From Phormidium tenue FACHB-886 (GTDB lineage Bacteria > Cyanobacteriota > Cyanobacteriia > Elainellales > Elainellaceae): a stretch of 62,519 nucleotides of DNA. The position numbers were made by a program, and so were the translations under genes. Shown here piece by piece: positions 1 through 8,406 of the stretch (positions are counted from its first letter, which is position 1; each line of letters starts with the position of its first letter). The notes under the pieces are model-generated. The model did not search any database, was not told the origin of the DNA, and saw only the letters and a list, made by a program, of their open reading frames with translations. The DNA lies in NCBI RefSeq assembly GCF_014764505.1, contig NZ_JACXWX010000029.1:1-62519 (forward strand). The letters run 5' to 3'.

Positions 1-1
1 G

Positions 2-82
2 ATGCTCGGCTAGATAAGTCAGCGTGTAATTGGTCTGGCTACTCAGCAGATATTGGCAATAGTTGAGCTTGGTGAACGTCAT
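2..82 (-). pseudogene. N-terminal fragment of an IS transposase, cut by the window edge
   Basis: Reading the minus strand from an ATG at 82 gives 27 open codons starting MTFTKLNYCQYLLSS and ending ..YLAEH at the window edge. I recognise this as the start of a transposase common in cyanobacterial genomes, IS701/IS4-like. Whether it continues intact beyond the window cannot be seen. The DNA on its 5' side holds no gene, so it marks the edge of a mobile-element-rich junction. Confidence 0.5.
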
Positions 83-793
83 CGGACTGGCGGTTTGATG
101 CACTCATACAGGAACTGTAGCGAGGATGGCTCGCTTGTGCAATCCCTACTCCTAGTGCCCCTGCGTAAGTCCTGATTAAGTTGGAGGAACGTCGCTTTTT
201 TTGTACTATTCATGCTCTAGCGCTGCTTGCGCCCTGATATGTTTCGTAGCTGGGCATCGACTGCAACATGTGTTTACCGAAGATATTGAGAAAGACCCTT
301 GTTCAGCTCGTCGTGCCTTCTGATGGAACCACATCCTTTGGAAGGTGCGGAACAAGATGAGGCTTATTGGCAAGAGCAAAGTGAAATACCCGAGTTACAG
401 TAAGCTGTAGAGGAGCGGACAGAGACTTCTGGCTTGCCCAAGCTAAAAACGCTTGCAGGTGGGATCGTCTGCGACGATCATGTCAATTCGCTGCTTCATC
501 AACTGCACAAGGGAATCTGCACTCCGCAGCATCGCAGAGGTTAACAAAAAACTTCTCGCCAGTGGGGTTCAGCGACATGGCTAACTAGGTATTCTAGCGA
601 GCGATTAAATACTTGTAGATTGTAATTCACTAATTTTGTCAGTCAAGCAGCTCCCACCTGCAGCTTAAGTTTGATCCATTACAGCGAAAAGCTGCGCGAT
701 ATTTTAAGACTATCAATACGAGTAGAGTCAAGGCATTGCAAATTATGGCTCATTAGTTTATCTCTCAATCTATACTTCAAGGTTCAGAACACA
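83..793. other. Intergenic stretch without a recognisable gene
   Basis: About 0.7 kb between the transposase start and the GH3-type gene. Open frames here are short and share no recognisable motif; the 82-codon plus-strand frame beginning at 671 runs antisense into the GH3 gene. Most likely this is decayed mobile-element DNA and the 3' flank of the operon. Confidence 0.5.
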
Positions 794-2458
794 TTACCTG
801 GGCTGAGGTTCAAATGTTTTGAGGATGGCCGCTCGATCGCCCAACAGCACTTCAGAAGAGAGTATCTTCCATTTATATTGCACATCTCGCTGTCCATTGG
901 CGATCGCCTGCCGTTGTAATGCTTCTGCCCAGCCCGAATGCATGAGGTGTAAACAGAGGGCATGTAGTCGCCCAGAGTTTCGCTTTTGAGCATATTCTAC
1001 ATTTACCTGAGCAAGTGAGCGCTCGATAGCAGGCATGAGCATGTGTTGTATCCAGCGATCGCTCCGTTCTTCCAGCAATTCAAGATATAGGTAATAGCGC
1101 ATCTGATCTAGGTTCGGCACCAAACAGTATTGTTTAACCGCTAGATCAAATTCCTGTTCCATGTGCTTCATTGCCATGATAATGTGGTTGACATGTAGCT
1201 TTTCTCCGGTCAGGTTGCTCATATCTTTTCCTTTGCGAACAAACGTTAGAATAGGAGCCTGGTAGTAAAATCCGGTGACTTTTACAATGTCATTGATATG
1301 GTAACGGTAGAGTCCGGCGGAAGTGGTTAGCAAAATGCTGTACTGTTTACCCAGCTCTAGTTCATGACTCAGATGAATTGGTGGATTGGGTTCATCGATC
1401 TTGTCTTCTGGAATGAATTCATAGTAGTTGAGTGTTAGGTCGAGAATGCCATTGGGGGTGTGGTCTTGATGCGGTAACGTGATCCGGGCTTCGCTTGCCA
1501 TATAACCCAGATCGCGAACTGGCACACTGCCGTATTCAGCTGCCAACCGTTCTGCTTGGATTCCTACACTGCCGCCCGTCCAGCAGCTCAATAGCTTTAA
1601 ATCAGTCCAACAGTCTTTGGGACGCAGGGCATCGGTGGTTTCGGCAATTTGTTCTAACTGCCGCGATCGCTGCGGCTGCGGCTTCAACCAGGCTTGTAGC
1701 CGCCGTTGTAGGGGTGGTTCTGCCGCAAATCCTAACGTGCCGTCGTGAATGGCGCGAATCAACCCTTCGCGATGAGTCGTCATCACCTGCGCCAATCGCA
1801 TCAGCGTGCTGGGATTGGGTGTTGTCAAGAAGGAAAGCTGCCGCGCCAGGGCAAAACGGGCGATCGCCAGATATCGAGTATCGTAATCCTTTAGTTCAAA
1901 TACGGGGTAGGGAATGGCATAGGAGCGTTGAACGATCCAGGGAATCTGTTGATAGATCCGTCCAGAGACGCTGCCGTAGGGAATTCCGCAGGCGGTGTAG
2001 CCTTCCACTGCGGCACTAACAATACCTGCGCTGGCACGATTGAGAAACTGAGGATGGTCGCTCAAGGCACGGTAGAGCCATTGCCGCATCAGGTTGGAGC
2101 CACCCTGCTCAGACGAAGGGGTAACGGGAATGTATTTGGGTTGCCCGGTTGTGCCGCTGGTGAGGGTGAATAGCTGCACGGGTTCATTCACCAACAGGTT
2201 TGGCTCTCCTCGCATCATGCGGTTAATGTAGGGACGAAATCCTTCATAGTCTTGTATGGGCACCGCATAGCGATAGTCCTCTGGTGTATGGATTTGAGCG
2301 AAATGATGTGCCTGCCCAAATACAGTGGTGTGATGACGAGTCAGCAATTGTTGAAGCAGCGATCGCTGAACCGCTTCTGGCGCCTGTGCCGCTGCATCAA
2401 ATCGTTGCGCCAGAAATTGACCGTTCCACTGAACGGCAGCCCTGAGTAGGATAGACAT
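794..2458 (-). CDS. GH3-family acyl-acid amido synthetase
   Basis: A 554-residue protein of the GH3 branch of the ANL adenylating enzymes. Plant members adenylate a carboxylic acid (jasmonate, indole acetate, benzoates) with ATP and pass it to an amino acid. All three family motifs are visible: the P-loop TSGTTGQPK at residues 100-108, the YMASE motif at 319-323, and YRYHIND at 384-390 with its ATP-contacting Asp. Length is normal for the family. Bacterial GH3 proteins are mostly uncharacterised, so acid and amine are unknown. It is the last gene of a minus-strand operon, 75 bp after the enolase-like gene, so its acid substrate may be made by the two upstream enzymes (inference). The ATG at 2458 has no clear Shine-Dalgarno. 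Confidence 0.85.
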   Translation of the reverse strand: MSILLRAAVQWNGQFLAQRFDAAAQAPEAVQRSLLQQLLTRHHTTVFGQAHHFAQIHTPEDYRYAVPIQDYEGFRPYINRMMRGEPNLLVNEPVQLFTLTSGTTGQPKYIPVTPSSEQGGSNLMRQWLYRALSDHPQFLNRASAGIVSAAVEGYTACGIPYGSVSGRIYQQIPWIVQRSYAIPYPVFELKDYDTRYLAIARFALARQLSFLTTPNPSTLMRLAQVMTTHREGLIRAIHDGTLGFAAEPPLQRRLQAWLKPQPQRSRQLEQIAETTDALRPKDCWTDLKLLSCWTGGSVGIQAERLAAEYGSVPVRDLGYMASEARITLPHQDHTPNGILDLTLNYYEFIPEDKIDEPNPPIHLSHELELGKQYSILLTTSAGLYRYHINDIVKVTGFYYQAPILTFVRKGKDMSNLTGEKLHVNHIIMAMKHMEQEFDLAVKQYCLVPNLDQMRYYLYLELLEERSDRWIQHMLMPAIERSLAQVNVEYAQKRNSGRLHALCLHLMHSGWAEALQRQAIANGQRDVQYKWKILSSEVLLGDRAAILKTFEPQPR

Positions 2459-2533
2459 GGGAATAAATGCTCTAAGGATTCGTAGGATGGATTAGCAGCA
2501 GCGCCACCGATGCAGGTGTTGTGTTTATCCCCA

Positions 2534-3715
2534 TCAGCCCAAGCCGGGCACCGATGCGGTGGCTAGATTGATCGTTTGGTGAGCATATTTTTCCAAAACG
2601 GCATCTTTAACATCAACTCCTAATCCTGGTCGAGTCAACACTTTTGCCTGTCCACGATGCCCAAAGTGAATGCTGGTGCGGCTGACATCTTCACTTAACA
2701 ACAACGTGCCATAGGAGCCTTCCGCAAACACCACCTCTGGTAGCCATGCCGCCAAGTGTCGTCCTGCCGCTGAAAGAATTGCCGTTTCACCCACCTGGCA
2801 GCCGACCTGAAGCTGAATTCCAGACGCTTGAGCCAGTTGAGCGATCGCAATGGTACGTGCCAATCCTCCACATTTTGAAATCCGTAGATTGAAGAACTGA
2901 CACGCTCTTGCTGCGATCAGTGCTTGAGCATCCTCCAGGGTAGTCAAAGATTCATCTGCCATTTGGGGAATGGGAGAGGCTGAGCGCACAGCTGCCAGAT
3001 CTGCCGGGTTGCCGCGCGATATCATTTGTTCGGTGCTGTCAATTTTGAATTCTGCCAACGTTTGACAGGCAGCAATGGCAGACTGAACTGAATAAACCCC
3101 ATTGCCATCAATTCGCAAAGATAGGTCATCTCCCACCGTCTCACGAATGGCAGCAATGCGATCGCGATCATTCTCTCCTGTGACTTTCACTTTGAGCTGC
3201 GAAATTCCCAGTTGCTTAAAGCGCCTGGCGTTCTTCACGGCTGACTCAACCGTGCTGGATGTGATCACACCACTGTAGGTGATAAAAGAACGCTGAGGAG
3301 GAAGCAATTCTCCTAACGAGCGTTGCTGAGACTTGAGCAAACAATCGACCAACGCCAGTTCAAATCCGGTACGGGCCGCATTCCAGGCAATAACAGTATC
3401 AGAAGTTTCAGCAGGGAGGGTGGCGGCGATCGCCTTCAACCAGCTTAATGGGGACTCCAGATCGAGAGGGGCAGTAGAGTAATCAGCCTGCCGCACGGCT
3501 GCCCATAGTGTATTTGTCATAAACTCAAGGCAAGACTCTACCGTTTCCCCAGTCACATAAGGACGAGCCACGGCTTCTCCATAGCCAACGGTGCCGTCTG
3601 ATGCCTTGAGGCGCACGACGATCGAATCGGAATAGGTGCGAGATTTGATGCTGTGGGCAAAGGCTTCTATAAACGGAATCCGTAGTGCAAACAGCGTTGC
3701 TTCAATGATTCTCAT
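2534..3715 (-). CDS. Enolase-superfamily enzyme, MLE subgroup (dipeptide epimerase / OSBS-like)
   Basis: A 393-residue enolase-superfamily enzyme of the muconate-lactonizing subgroup, which abstracts a proton alpha to a carboxylate using Lys acid/bases and Mg2+. Visible residues are the K-x-K pair K175/K177 on the second barrel strand, metal ligands D203, E229 and D254 (in MADES), and the opposing Lys K281 in RISKCGG. This set is shared by dipeptide epimerases, o-succinylbenzoate synthases and N-acylamino-acid racemases. I see no feature that settles the substrate. Its ATG overlaps the stop codon of the diiron gene by 4 bp (ATGA), so translation is probably coupled. A menaquinone role is unlikely, since no men genes are nearby and the partners are a diiron protein and a GH3 enzyme. 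Confidence 0.85.
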   Translation of the reverse strand: MRIIEATLFALRIPFIEAFAHSIKSRTYSDSIVVRLKASDGTVGYGEAVARPYVTGETVESCLEFMTNTLWAAVRQADYSTAPLDLESPLSWLKAIAATLPAETSDTVIAWNAARTGFELALVDCLLKSQQRSLGELLPPQRSFITYSGVITSSTVESAVKNARRFKQLGISQLKVKVTGENDRDRIAAIRETVGDDLSLRIDGNGVYSVQSAIAACQTLAEFKIDSTEQMISRGNPADLAAVRSASPIPQMADESLTTLEDAQALIAARACQFFNLRISKCGGLARTIAIAQLAQASGIQLQVGCQVGETAILSAAGRHLAAWLPEVVFAEGSYGTLLLSEDVSRTSIHFGHRGQAKVLTRPGLGVDVKDAVLEKYAHQTINLATASVPGLG

Positions 3716-4428
3716 GCCATTGGCTCCAGCATTTGAGTTTCGGTTGCCAGGGCGATCGCACCAAAATAGCGCTTGATGAAGATGTTTTCGCGGAAGGTAA
3801 TGTCGAGAATAGCCTCTAGTTCTGATGGGTCAATCTCGTAGTAGTCCACATAGTGCGCGACTGACACTAAGCCCTCTTCAGCATGGCGAATATCCACTTC
3901 AGAGTGGTGATAAAACCATTCCAGATGGTTTAGGGATAGCTGCCGATGGGTTTCTAACGCTTTACCGATGCGGCTTGAGAGCCGAGATAACATCCACTCA
4001 AAACAGGTTACTTCTAACAGGATGGATAACCCCAATTCCTTTATCGTGCCAAACATCAGGGGATCGGTACACATCACCCGGAGTTGTTCTTGGGCGGCAC
4101 GAGTTAGCTCAGTCTGCGCTGTTTCGTCAAACCCTGCTGCTGCTGCTAACTGGTACAGCAACCCTGGATGGGAAATTCCTGCTTCATCTAATCCCAGCTC
4201 TTCCAGCATGTTGTGCCTGATTTGCAGTGCCGCTTCCGGAGGGGAAACTGCATAGAGAAATGCCAAAATCTGCGGGCTCTTTAAGTGGGTTTGACACAAG
4301 TTAGCAATGAATTGGTCGTAGAACTCGACTAGAGCTTTGCCAGATTCTAACTGCTGAAAGCTAGATGAATGTTCAAAGAACTTAACCTGTGCTGCGTACT
4401 GAGATTCGATTAAGGAGTGAATATTCAT
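3712..4428 (-). CDS. Heme-oxygenase-like diiron oxidase/oxygenase (HDO; CADD/TenA-like fold)
   Basis: A 238-residue all-helical protein of the TenA/PqqC-like fold that carries the diiron pattern of the HDO superfamily (UndA, BesC, SznF, CADD). Counting from the ATG at 4428, there is an acidic cluster around E76/E77/E82, H87 (ISHPG), E139 (LLEVT), then H175, D179 and H182 in HHSEVDIRH. The last three lie almost exactly where I recall the CADD ligands. Family members use O2 to cleave or desaturate fatty acids or amino acids, or to N-hydroxylate. Some are self-sacrificing. An in-frame GTG at 4470 could extend the protein by 14 residues; neither start has a good ribosome site. It is the first gene of the operon and overlaps the enolase-like gene. 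Confidence 0.75.
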   Translation of the reverse strand: MNIHSLIESQYAAQVKFFEHSSSFQQLESGKALVEFYDQFIANLCQTHLKSPQILAFLYAVSPPEAALQIRHNMLEELGLDEAGISHPGLLYQLAAAAGFDETAQTELTRAAQEQLRVMCTDPLMFGTIKELGLSILLEVTCFEWMLSRLSSRIGKALETHRQLSLNHLEWFYHHSEVDIRHAEEGLVSVAHYVDYYEIDPSELEAILDITFRENIFIKRYFGAIALATETQMLEPMA

Positions 4429-4604
4429 AATGTTGAAGCGTAGTGTTTGAGAGTGCGCTAGTTGATGCACTTTCTGGTTGTATTGCGTCTTACATTATTG
4501 AAGGATTCAGCGTGGGCGATCGCAACCAGTGTTGAACTTTTCAAGTTGTCCCAAATTTTCGTTCTTCTTCTGGACGGATAAAAGTTACTGAAACTCCAGC
4601 TTAT

Positions 4605-4840
4605 ATCCATCGCTACAAGCTGAGCTTTCGCAACATTGCGGAGTTTTTTCTGCTGCGTGGGTTCGATTTTACTGATGAAATAGTGCGGGATTGGAAGGAA
4701 CGCTTTGCTGCAATTTTCGCCCAGCAGTTGAGAGCGAAACGCAAAGGCAAAGTCGGCAAGATCTGGTTTGTGGACGAAACTTATATCCGAGGCAGAGGCA
4801 GAGGATGCTATCTGTATCGTCTGCCAGAATTTGAGGGAGA
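4605..4840 (+). pseudogene. N-terminal half of an IS6-like DDE transposase
   Basis: The frame containing RYKLSFRNIAEFFLLRG, then RDWKERFAAIF and KIWFVDETYIRGRGR is the N-terminal part of an IS6-family transposase: the helix-turn-helix region and the first Asp of the DDE triad in WFVDETY. Similarity stops soon after CYLYR, where unrelated DNA (a CheB scrap) begins. No start codon is preserved. The missing C-terminal half of the same type of protein lies at 7945-8323 in the same orientation, 3.1 kb away. Confidence 0.7.
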
Positions 4841-4844
4841 AGGC

Positions 4845-4985
4845 TGGGCTTGTCGGCAGTCAGCGTCATTTGAGTGTTGGGCGGAATCACATAAACATGA
4901 TTCGGCTCCACCTTCATGCCGTTCTGCACTTCGCGCACGGGCAGCAATGTAGTTCTGGCAAGAATCTCAACGAGCAGCTGTAAGC
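4845..4985 (-). pseudogene. Fragment of a CheB-type methylesterase gene
   Basis: On the minus strand the codons below 4985 read EILARTTLLPVREVQNG, then VEPNHVYVIPPNTQM and a few more residues before entering antisense transposase sequence. This matches the CheB methylesterase core segment (GM.VEPNHVYVIPPN), as found in CheB or CheB/CheR fusion proteins. About 40 residues remain, with neither start nor end, so it is a relic. It abuts the transposase half at about 4845, which looks like an IS-mediated deletion joint. Confidence 0.6.
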
Positions 4986-5176
4986 TTCAACCTTGGCTTC
5001 ACAGTCATCTGACGTGGGGTAGGAGGCAATACAGTTCCTTTCTCTAAAAAAGTTTCAGTACAGGCAAATTTGGCAGTGTATTATTATCCGGTTCGACAAG
5101 CAAGATAGTTCGTGGGATGGGTTGATTCTGGCTTCTTTTCACTGACTTTGTTTGCTCGCTTGATTTGTGAAACTTG

Positions 5177-5887
5177 TTACAATGCGCCGTGTTTGACCCC
5201 CAGCAAGCGATCGTATTCCTCTTTGAGCATGTGGAAACATTCACAGGAGCAGCCTTCTAACCCAGTTCGGTCAAGAATGTGAATGTCTCCCCGATGGTAA
5301 CCAATCACACCCTTTTCCTGCAGCTTTTGCGCTGTTTGAGTGACCCCAGCACGACGGACTCCCAGCATATCCGCTATAAACTCCTGGGTCAGGGTTAATT
5401 CATCTCCTTCCACTCGGTCATGCACTTCCAGTAACCAGCGAGCCAATCGCTGATCGATTCGATGCAGGCTGTTACAGGCGGTGGTCTGTGAAATTTGAGC
5501 GATAAAGGCTTGAGTGTAGCGCAGCATGACATCGCGCAGATCTTGATTGCGATCGAACTCCTCTCGCAAGATTCGAGCATCGATCTGCAGGGCATTCCCT
5601 GCATGCTGCACAATATAGGTGGTTTGCGTTGTCTCTCTGCCTCCCATAAAAGCGTTGACTCCCAGCACTTCCCGGTTGCCAACCAGTCCAGTTTCAGCCG
5701 TGGTGCCATCGCTCATCGCAATCGTGATCGAAAGCACGCAATCAAGGGGGAAGTAAAGCTGGCGAATCTCTTCACCTGGCTCATGCAGGCGGTCGCCCAG
5801 TTGCAACGAGACGCTTTTCAAGGCAGGAGCAAGTTTTGCAGATAGGGCGTGAGGCATGGCATCAAACAGACGGTTTTTAGTCGCCAT
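5177..5887 (-). CDS. Crp/Fnr-family transcriptional regulator
   Basis: A 236-residue regulator with an N-terminal cyclic-nucleotide-binding-like beta barrel (residues about 15-130, including LYFPLDCVLS and NREVLGVNAFMGG) and a C-terminal winged helix (about 150-215, LTQEFIADMLGVRRAGVTQ). The canonical cAMP-contacting Arg/Ser pair of CRP is not evident, so the effector is unknown. The tail GCSCECFHMLKEEYDRLL, with three Cys, is typical of a widespread Crp-like subgroup. GAGG stands 5-6 nt before the ATG at 5887. The gene is isolated between mobile-element relics. The long minus-strand frame inside it (5395-5709) is a shadow. Confidence 0.85.
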   Translation of the reverse strand: MATKNRLFDAMPHALSAKLAPALKSVSLQLGDRLHEPGEEIRQLYFPLDCVLSITIAMSDGTTAETGLVGNREVLGVNAFMGGRETTQTTYIVQHAGNALQIDARILREEFDRNQDLRDVMLRYTQAFIAQISQTTACNSLHRIDQRLARWLLEVHDRVEGDELTLTQEFIADMLGVRRAGVTQTAQKLQEKGVIGYHRGDIHILDRTGLEGCSCECFHMLKEEYDRLLGVKHGAL

Positions 5888-6014
5888 AACGACCTCTAAA
5901 TCGAATAGCTAGTTTATTGTCTCATTCGGGGAGGGTCAAAACCCTCACCTTCAGGCGAAAGCTTCAGCAAGCACGCCTTGATGCGGTAAAGGGTGAGGAT
6001 GAAGAACGATCGGC

Positions 6015-6180
6015 ATGGGACGCACAGCGTCTATGAAATTCACCTGTATCTAGTTTGGGTCACGCAGTATCATCGTCCCGTCTCAGGAGGAAACGTGGGG
6101 TTACGCGTACGAGAGTTGATCTGACAAGTCTGTTTGGAACATGAAGTGTCAATGAAAATCGTGCTCAGCTCATTCACCAT
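6015..6180 (+). pseudogene. Degenerate IS200/IS605-type TnpA transposase
   Basis: The frame reads SVYEIHLYLVWVTQYHRPVSG, a few residues, RVRELI, an in-frame TGA, then QVCLEHEVSMKIVL. This matches the N-terminal region of IS200-family TnpA, the HUH single-strand transposase. The HUH motif and catalytic Tyr region are not recognisable. The copy is inactive because of the stop and the lost 3' part. Confidence 0.65.
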
Positions 6181-6305
6181 GCCTTTGAACCCACCCATCG
6201 TACTCCTTTGGAGGCAGAAGAAGCGTAAAGTATAATCACTTTAGAATGTCCTTCTACTAGAAATTAACAACTCAATAGACGTCCAAATACTCCGGCCACT
6301 ACTGA

Positions 6306-7043
6306 CTAGGTAACTAATCCTGCCCGCAAGCCACGCACCGCAGCTTGAGTTCGATCATCCGCACTCAGTTTGTTGAGGATGTTTCGGACGTGTGTCTTAA
6401 CCGTTCCCACGGTAATGTAGCAGCGACTGGCAATATCGGCGTTACTACAGCCTGCCACAATTAGTTCCAAGATTTCTAATTCTCGGACCGTCAAAGGAGT
6501 GACTGCCAGCATTTCTGTATAGTCATCATCAGCATTGATCTCAACGCTGAGAGGGCGAGAGGCATTATGGGGGGCTGCCATCGGCTGCAGCTTCTGATTG
6601 TGTTGCAGAACGATGCGAGCGATCGCCGGGTCAATCCAGTGGTTACCCTCATAGGTATTCTGGACTGCTCGCAGTAGGAGATTTTTATTCAAATCCTTCA
6701 TACAGTAAGAATCGGCCCCGGCTGAAAAAGCAGCGAGAACTGCTTGCTCATTGTCTTGCATCGTCAGAATTAGAATTTTGGTTGGAACGGCTTCAGCTTG
6801 CTCCAAATCTGCTTGCAATTGCTTGAATTGCTGGGTTAGCTCAATGCCGTCGAGCAGCGGTAGACCAATATCGATGATGGCAATGTCTGGCTGAGTAGTG
6901 GTCAGGAGTTCTAACCCATCTCTTCCATTTGTTGCTTCACCCACAACGGTAACGGTATTCTCATCCCACTGCTCTAACATAATTCGCAGTCCCATGCGCG
7001 TCAGGTCATGGTCTTCGATCAAGGCAACGCGAATATTATTCAT
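6306..7043 (-). CDS. NarL/FixJ-type response regulator with LuxR DNA-binding domain
   Basis: A 245-residue two-component response regulator. The receiver (residues 1-130) has the early acidic pair in ALIEDHD, the phosphoacceptor Asp in AIIDIGLP, and the conserved Lys in YCMKDL. A linker of about 40 residues leads to a LuxR helix-turn-helix with LTVRELEILELIVAG and GTVKTHVRNILNKL. No sensor kinase is adjacent. The same recognition helix sequence recurs almost exactly in the receiver-less regulator at 41960, so the two may bind similar sites (inference). The ATG at 7043 opens the receiver in the expected register. Confidence 0.9.
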   Translation of the reverse strand: MNNIRVALIEDHDLTRMGLRIMLEQWDENTVTVVGEATNGRDGLELLTTTQPDIAIIDIGLPLLDGIELTQQFKQLQADLEQAEAVPTKILILTMQDNEQAVLAAFSAGADSYCMKDLNKNLLLRAVQNTYEGNHWIDPAIARIVLQHNQKLQPMAAPHNASRPLSVEINADDDYTEMLAVTPLTVRELEILELIVAGCSNADIASRCYITVGTVKTHVRNILNKLSADDRTQAAVRGLRAGLVT

Positions 7044-7218
7044 ATAAGTTCTTTGTGCTGAAGCGCTTTGCGCTCAAAGGTTTACTGATCTGTTCTGAAA
7101 CTCTGAAACGTAAGTCTTTACGAAAGCTACCTTCACCTTATGGCAGATGAGGATCTCTAGAATGCTTTTCTTGAAAGACTTAATATCCAACTCTAGCGAT
7201 CCTATTTGAGTTGTGAAA

Positions 7219-7269
7219 TGGTTTGTGAGAGGTGGGGCGGGCGAAGCCCGCCCCACCTCTCACAAACCA
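7219..7269. repeat. Perfect 24-bp inverted repeat with a 3-nt loop
   Basis: Arms 7219-7242 and 7246-7269 are exact reverse complements around the loop GAA, and the arm core is very G+C-rich. It lies between two relic-rich stretches and is not directly behind a gene, so a terminator role is unlikely. It resembles the small hairpin elements (REP/MITE-like) scattered in cyanobacterial intergenic DNA. Confidence 0.85.
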
Positions 7270-7545
7270 CTTAGGATTGTTATCAACGGCTTTGAAAATT
7301 CAGGTGACACTCCAACTAGCCTGTGGACTGCCTTTAGCAGAAGCAGTAAGCACGCATAGGACAGTCGCACCCTGTGAAGGGCTAAGGCTCAATTGGGTTA
7401 AGCATTGCTGAATGTATTGAGTAATGATGACGATTCGCTCCATAGGCACAAATAGTTCCAAACGAATTGCATTTGGTACTGTCATTACCACTGTAGAACA
7501 TTGCATCTGGGCAATTGCCTAATTCACCCCTCAATTGCTGGGTGG

Positions 7546-7633
7546 GTGTTGCTGATTTCGAGGATGATTTTTGAGTGAAAGGGGCGTGGAGCGCCCCTTT
7601 CACTCAAAAATCATCCCCCTGTTAAGCAATCCT
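7546..7633. repeat. MITE-like hairpin element, copy 1
   Basis: A hairpin with exact 25-bp arms (7562-7586 and 7592-7616) and a 5-nt loop sits between the flanks GGTGTTGCTGATTTC on the left and CCCTGTTAAGCAAT on the right. The whole unit, flanks included, recurs in inverted orientation at 27838-27925 with only a few differences. Two matching copies with conserved ends indicate a small non-autonomous mobile element. The right half is not coding. Confidence 0.85.
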
Positions 7634-7647
7634 CTGCTGAGTGGAAT

Positions 7648-7880
7648 TACTGGTTCGGGAAGTACAGGGAGAGGGTTAGGGGTTGCTCTGAAAACAGTGG
7701 GTCAAAACGATAGTTGACCCAAGCGACTCGAAGATGAAGCAGCATATTGAACCCTGCTTCACTCCACCGCATCCCACTTCCCTTAAATCGCTGTGTAATG
7801 AGCTACTTACAAGCACTTTCAACCCTACCAGAACCAATCGGTAACCCCCGTACCTTTACTGAACGCACCAGCACACCTTT
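7648..7880 (-). pseudogene. C-terminal fragment of an ISKra4-type transposase
   Basis: The minus strand reads GLPIGSGRVESACK, an in-frame TAG, then LITQRFKGSGMRWSEAG and LHLRVAWVNYRF, ending at a TAA near 7648. PIGSG.VESA..., RFKGSGMRW and LRLAW are the C-terminal signature of ISKra4-type transposases. The N-terminal part is missing, and the MITE-like hairpin lies directly behind the 3' end. Confidence 0.65.
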
Positions 7881-7944
7881 CAACTTTGTCGAAGTGCCAA
7901 CCGATATCCTGTTCTAGGTGTTGCTGTGTCGGTTGCGCTACAAG

Positions 7945-8323
7945 CTCAGCTTTTGGGGCTAAAGCATTTTTTGCCCAAGTTCATGAGGTAGCCCAACAAC
8001 TGCCACAGCGCGTGGCAACGGCTGGACACACCTGCTATCTCGGAGCGATTAAGGAAGAGCTAGGAGAAGATGCCGAACATGAGGTCAGGGATTGCAGAAG
8101 GAATCCGATCGAGCAAAGTCATCGAGGGATCAAGCAACGCTACTATCCAACATTAGGGTTTGGAGCGTTCGAATCAGGGCAGCAATTTTGTCAAGCGTAT
8201 GATGAAGTGAGAAACTTTATAAGACCGCAGCGTTACATGACAGAAGTAGCGTCACTATCTGAAAGAAGAGAACGATTTATAGAACGAGTGAATATATTAC
8301 AAGCGATCTTCAAAGCTGTTTAG
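7945..8323 (+). pseudogene. C-terminal half of an IS6-like DDE transposase
   Basis: From about 7945 the plus-strand frame reads AKAFFAQVHEVAQQLPQRVAT, later NPIEQSHRGIKQRYYPTLGF, then the C-terminal stretch SLSERRERFIERVNILQAIF before a TAG. NPIEQSHRGIKQR carries the final Glu of the DDE triad of IS6-type transposases. The N-terminal third is replaced by unrelated sequence. The piece at 4605-4840 supplies just that missing third, so the two fragments may be the ends of one interrupted element. Behind the stop, AT-rich terminal DNA ends in TTGAATACTCAATTCTGGC, a motif seen at other relic ends in the window. Confidence 0.7.
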
Positions 8324-8406
8324 CAAAAAAAGGGAGAGGAAAAATATGTTGATGAAAAAGAGACGATATTTGAATACTCAATTCTGGCAATTCTTCTACT
8401 GCAGCA

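Noticed and set aside
671-919. 82-codon plus-strand frame near the GH3 gene
   Set aside because: Its second half runs antisense to the GH3 3' end; no homology-like features.
2534-3715. menC (o-succinylbenzoate synthase) of menaquinone synthesis
   Set aside because: Catalytic residues are compatible, but there are no men genes nearby and the operon partners do not fit.
7219-7633. Start of a CRISPR array
   Set aside because: The two hairpins differ from each other, and there are no regularly spaced identical repeats; no cas gene is present.
8371-8400. Transcription terminator for the PAP2 gene
   Set aside because: No stem-loop; the sequence matches other IS-relic ends.
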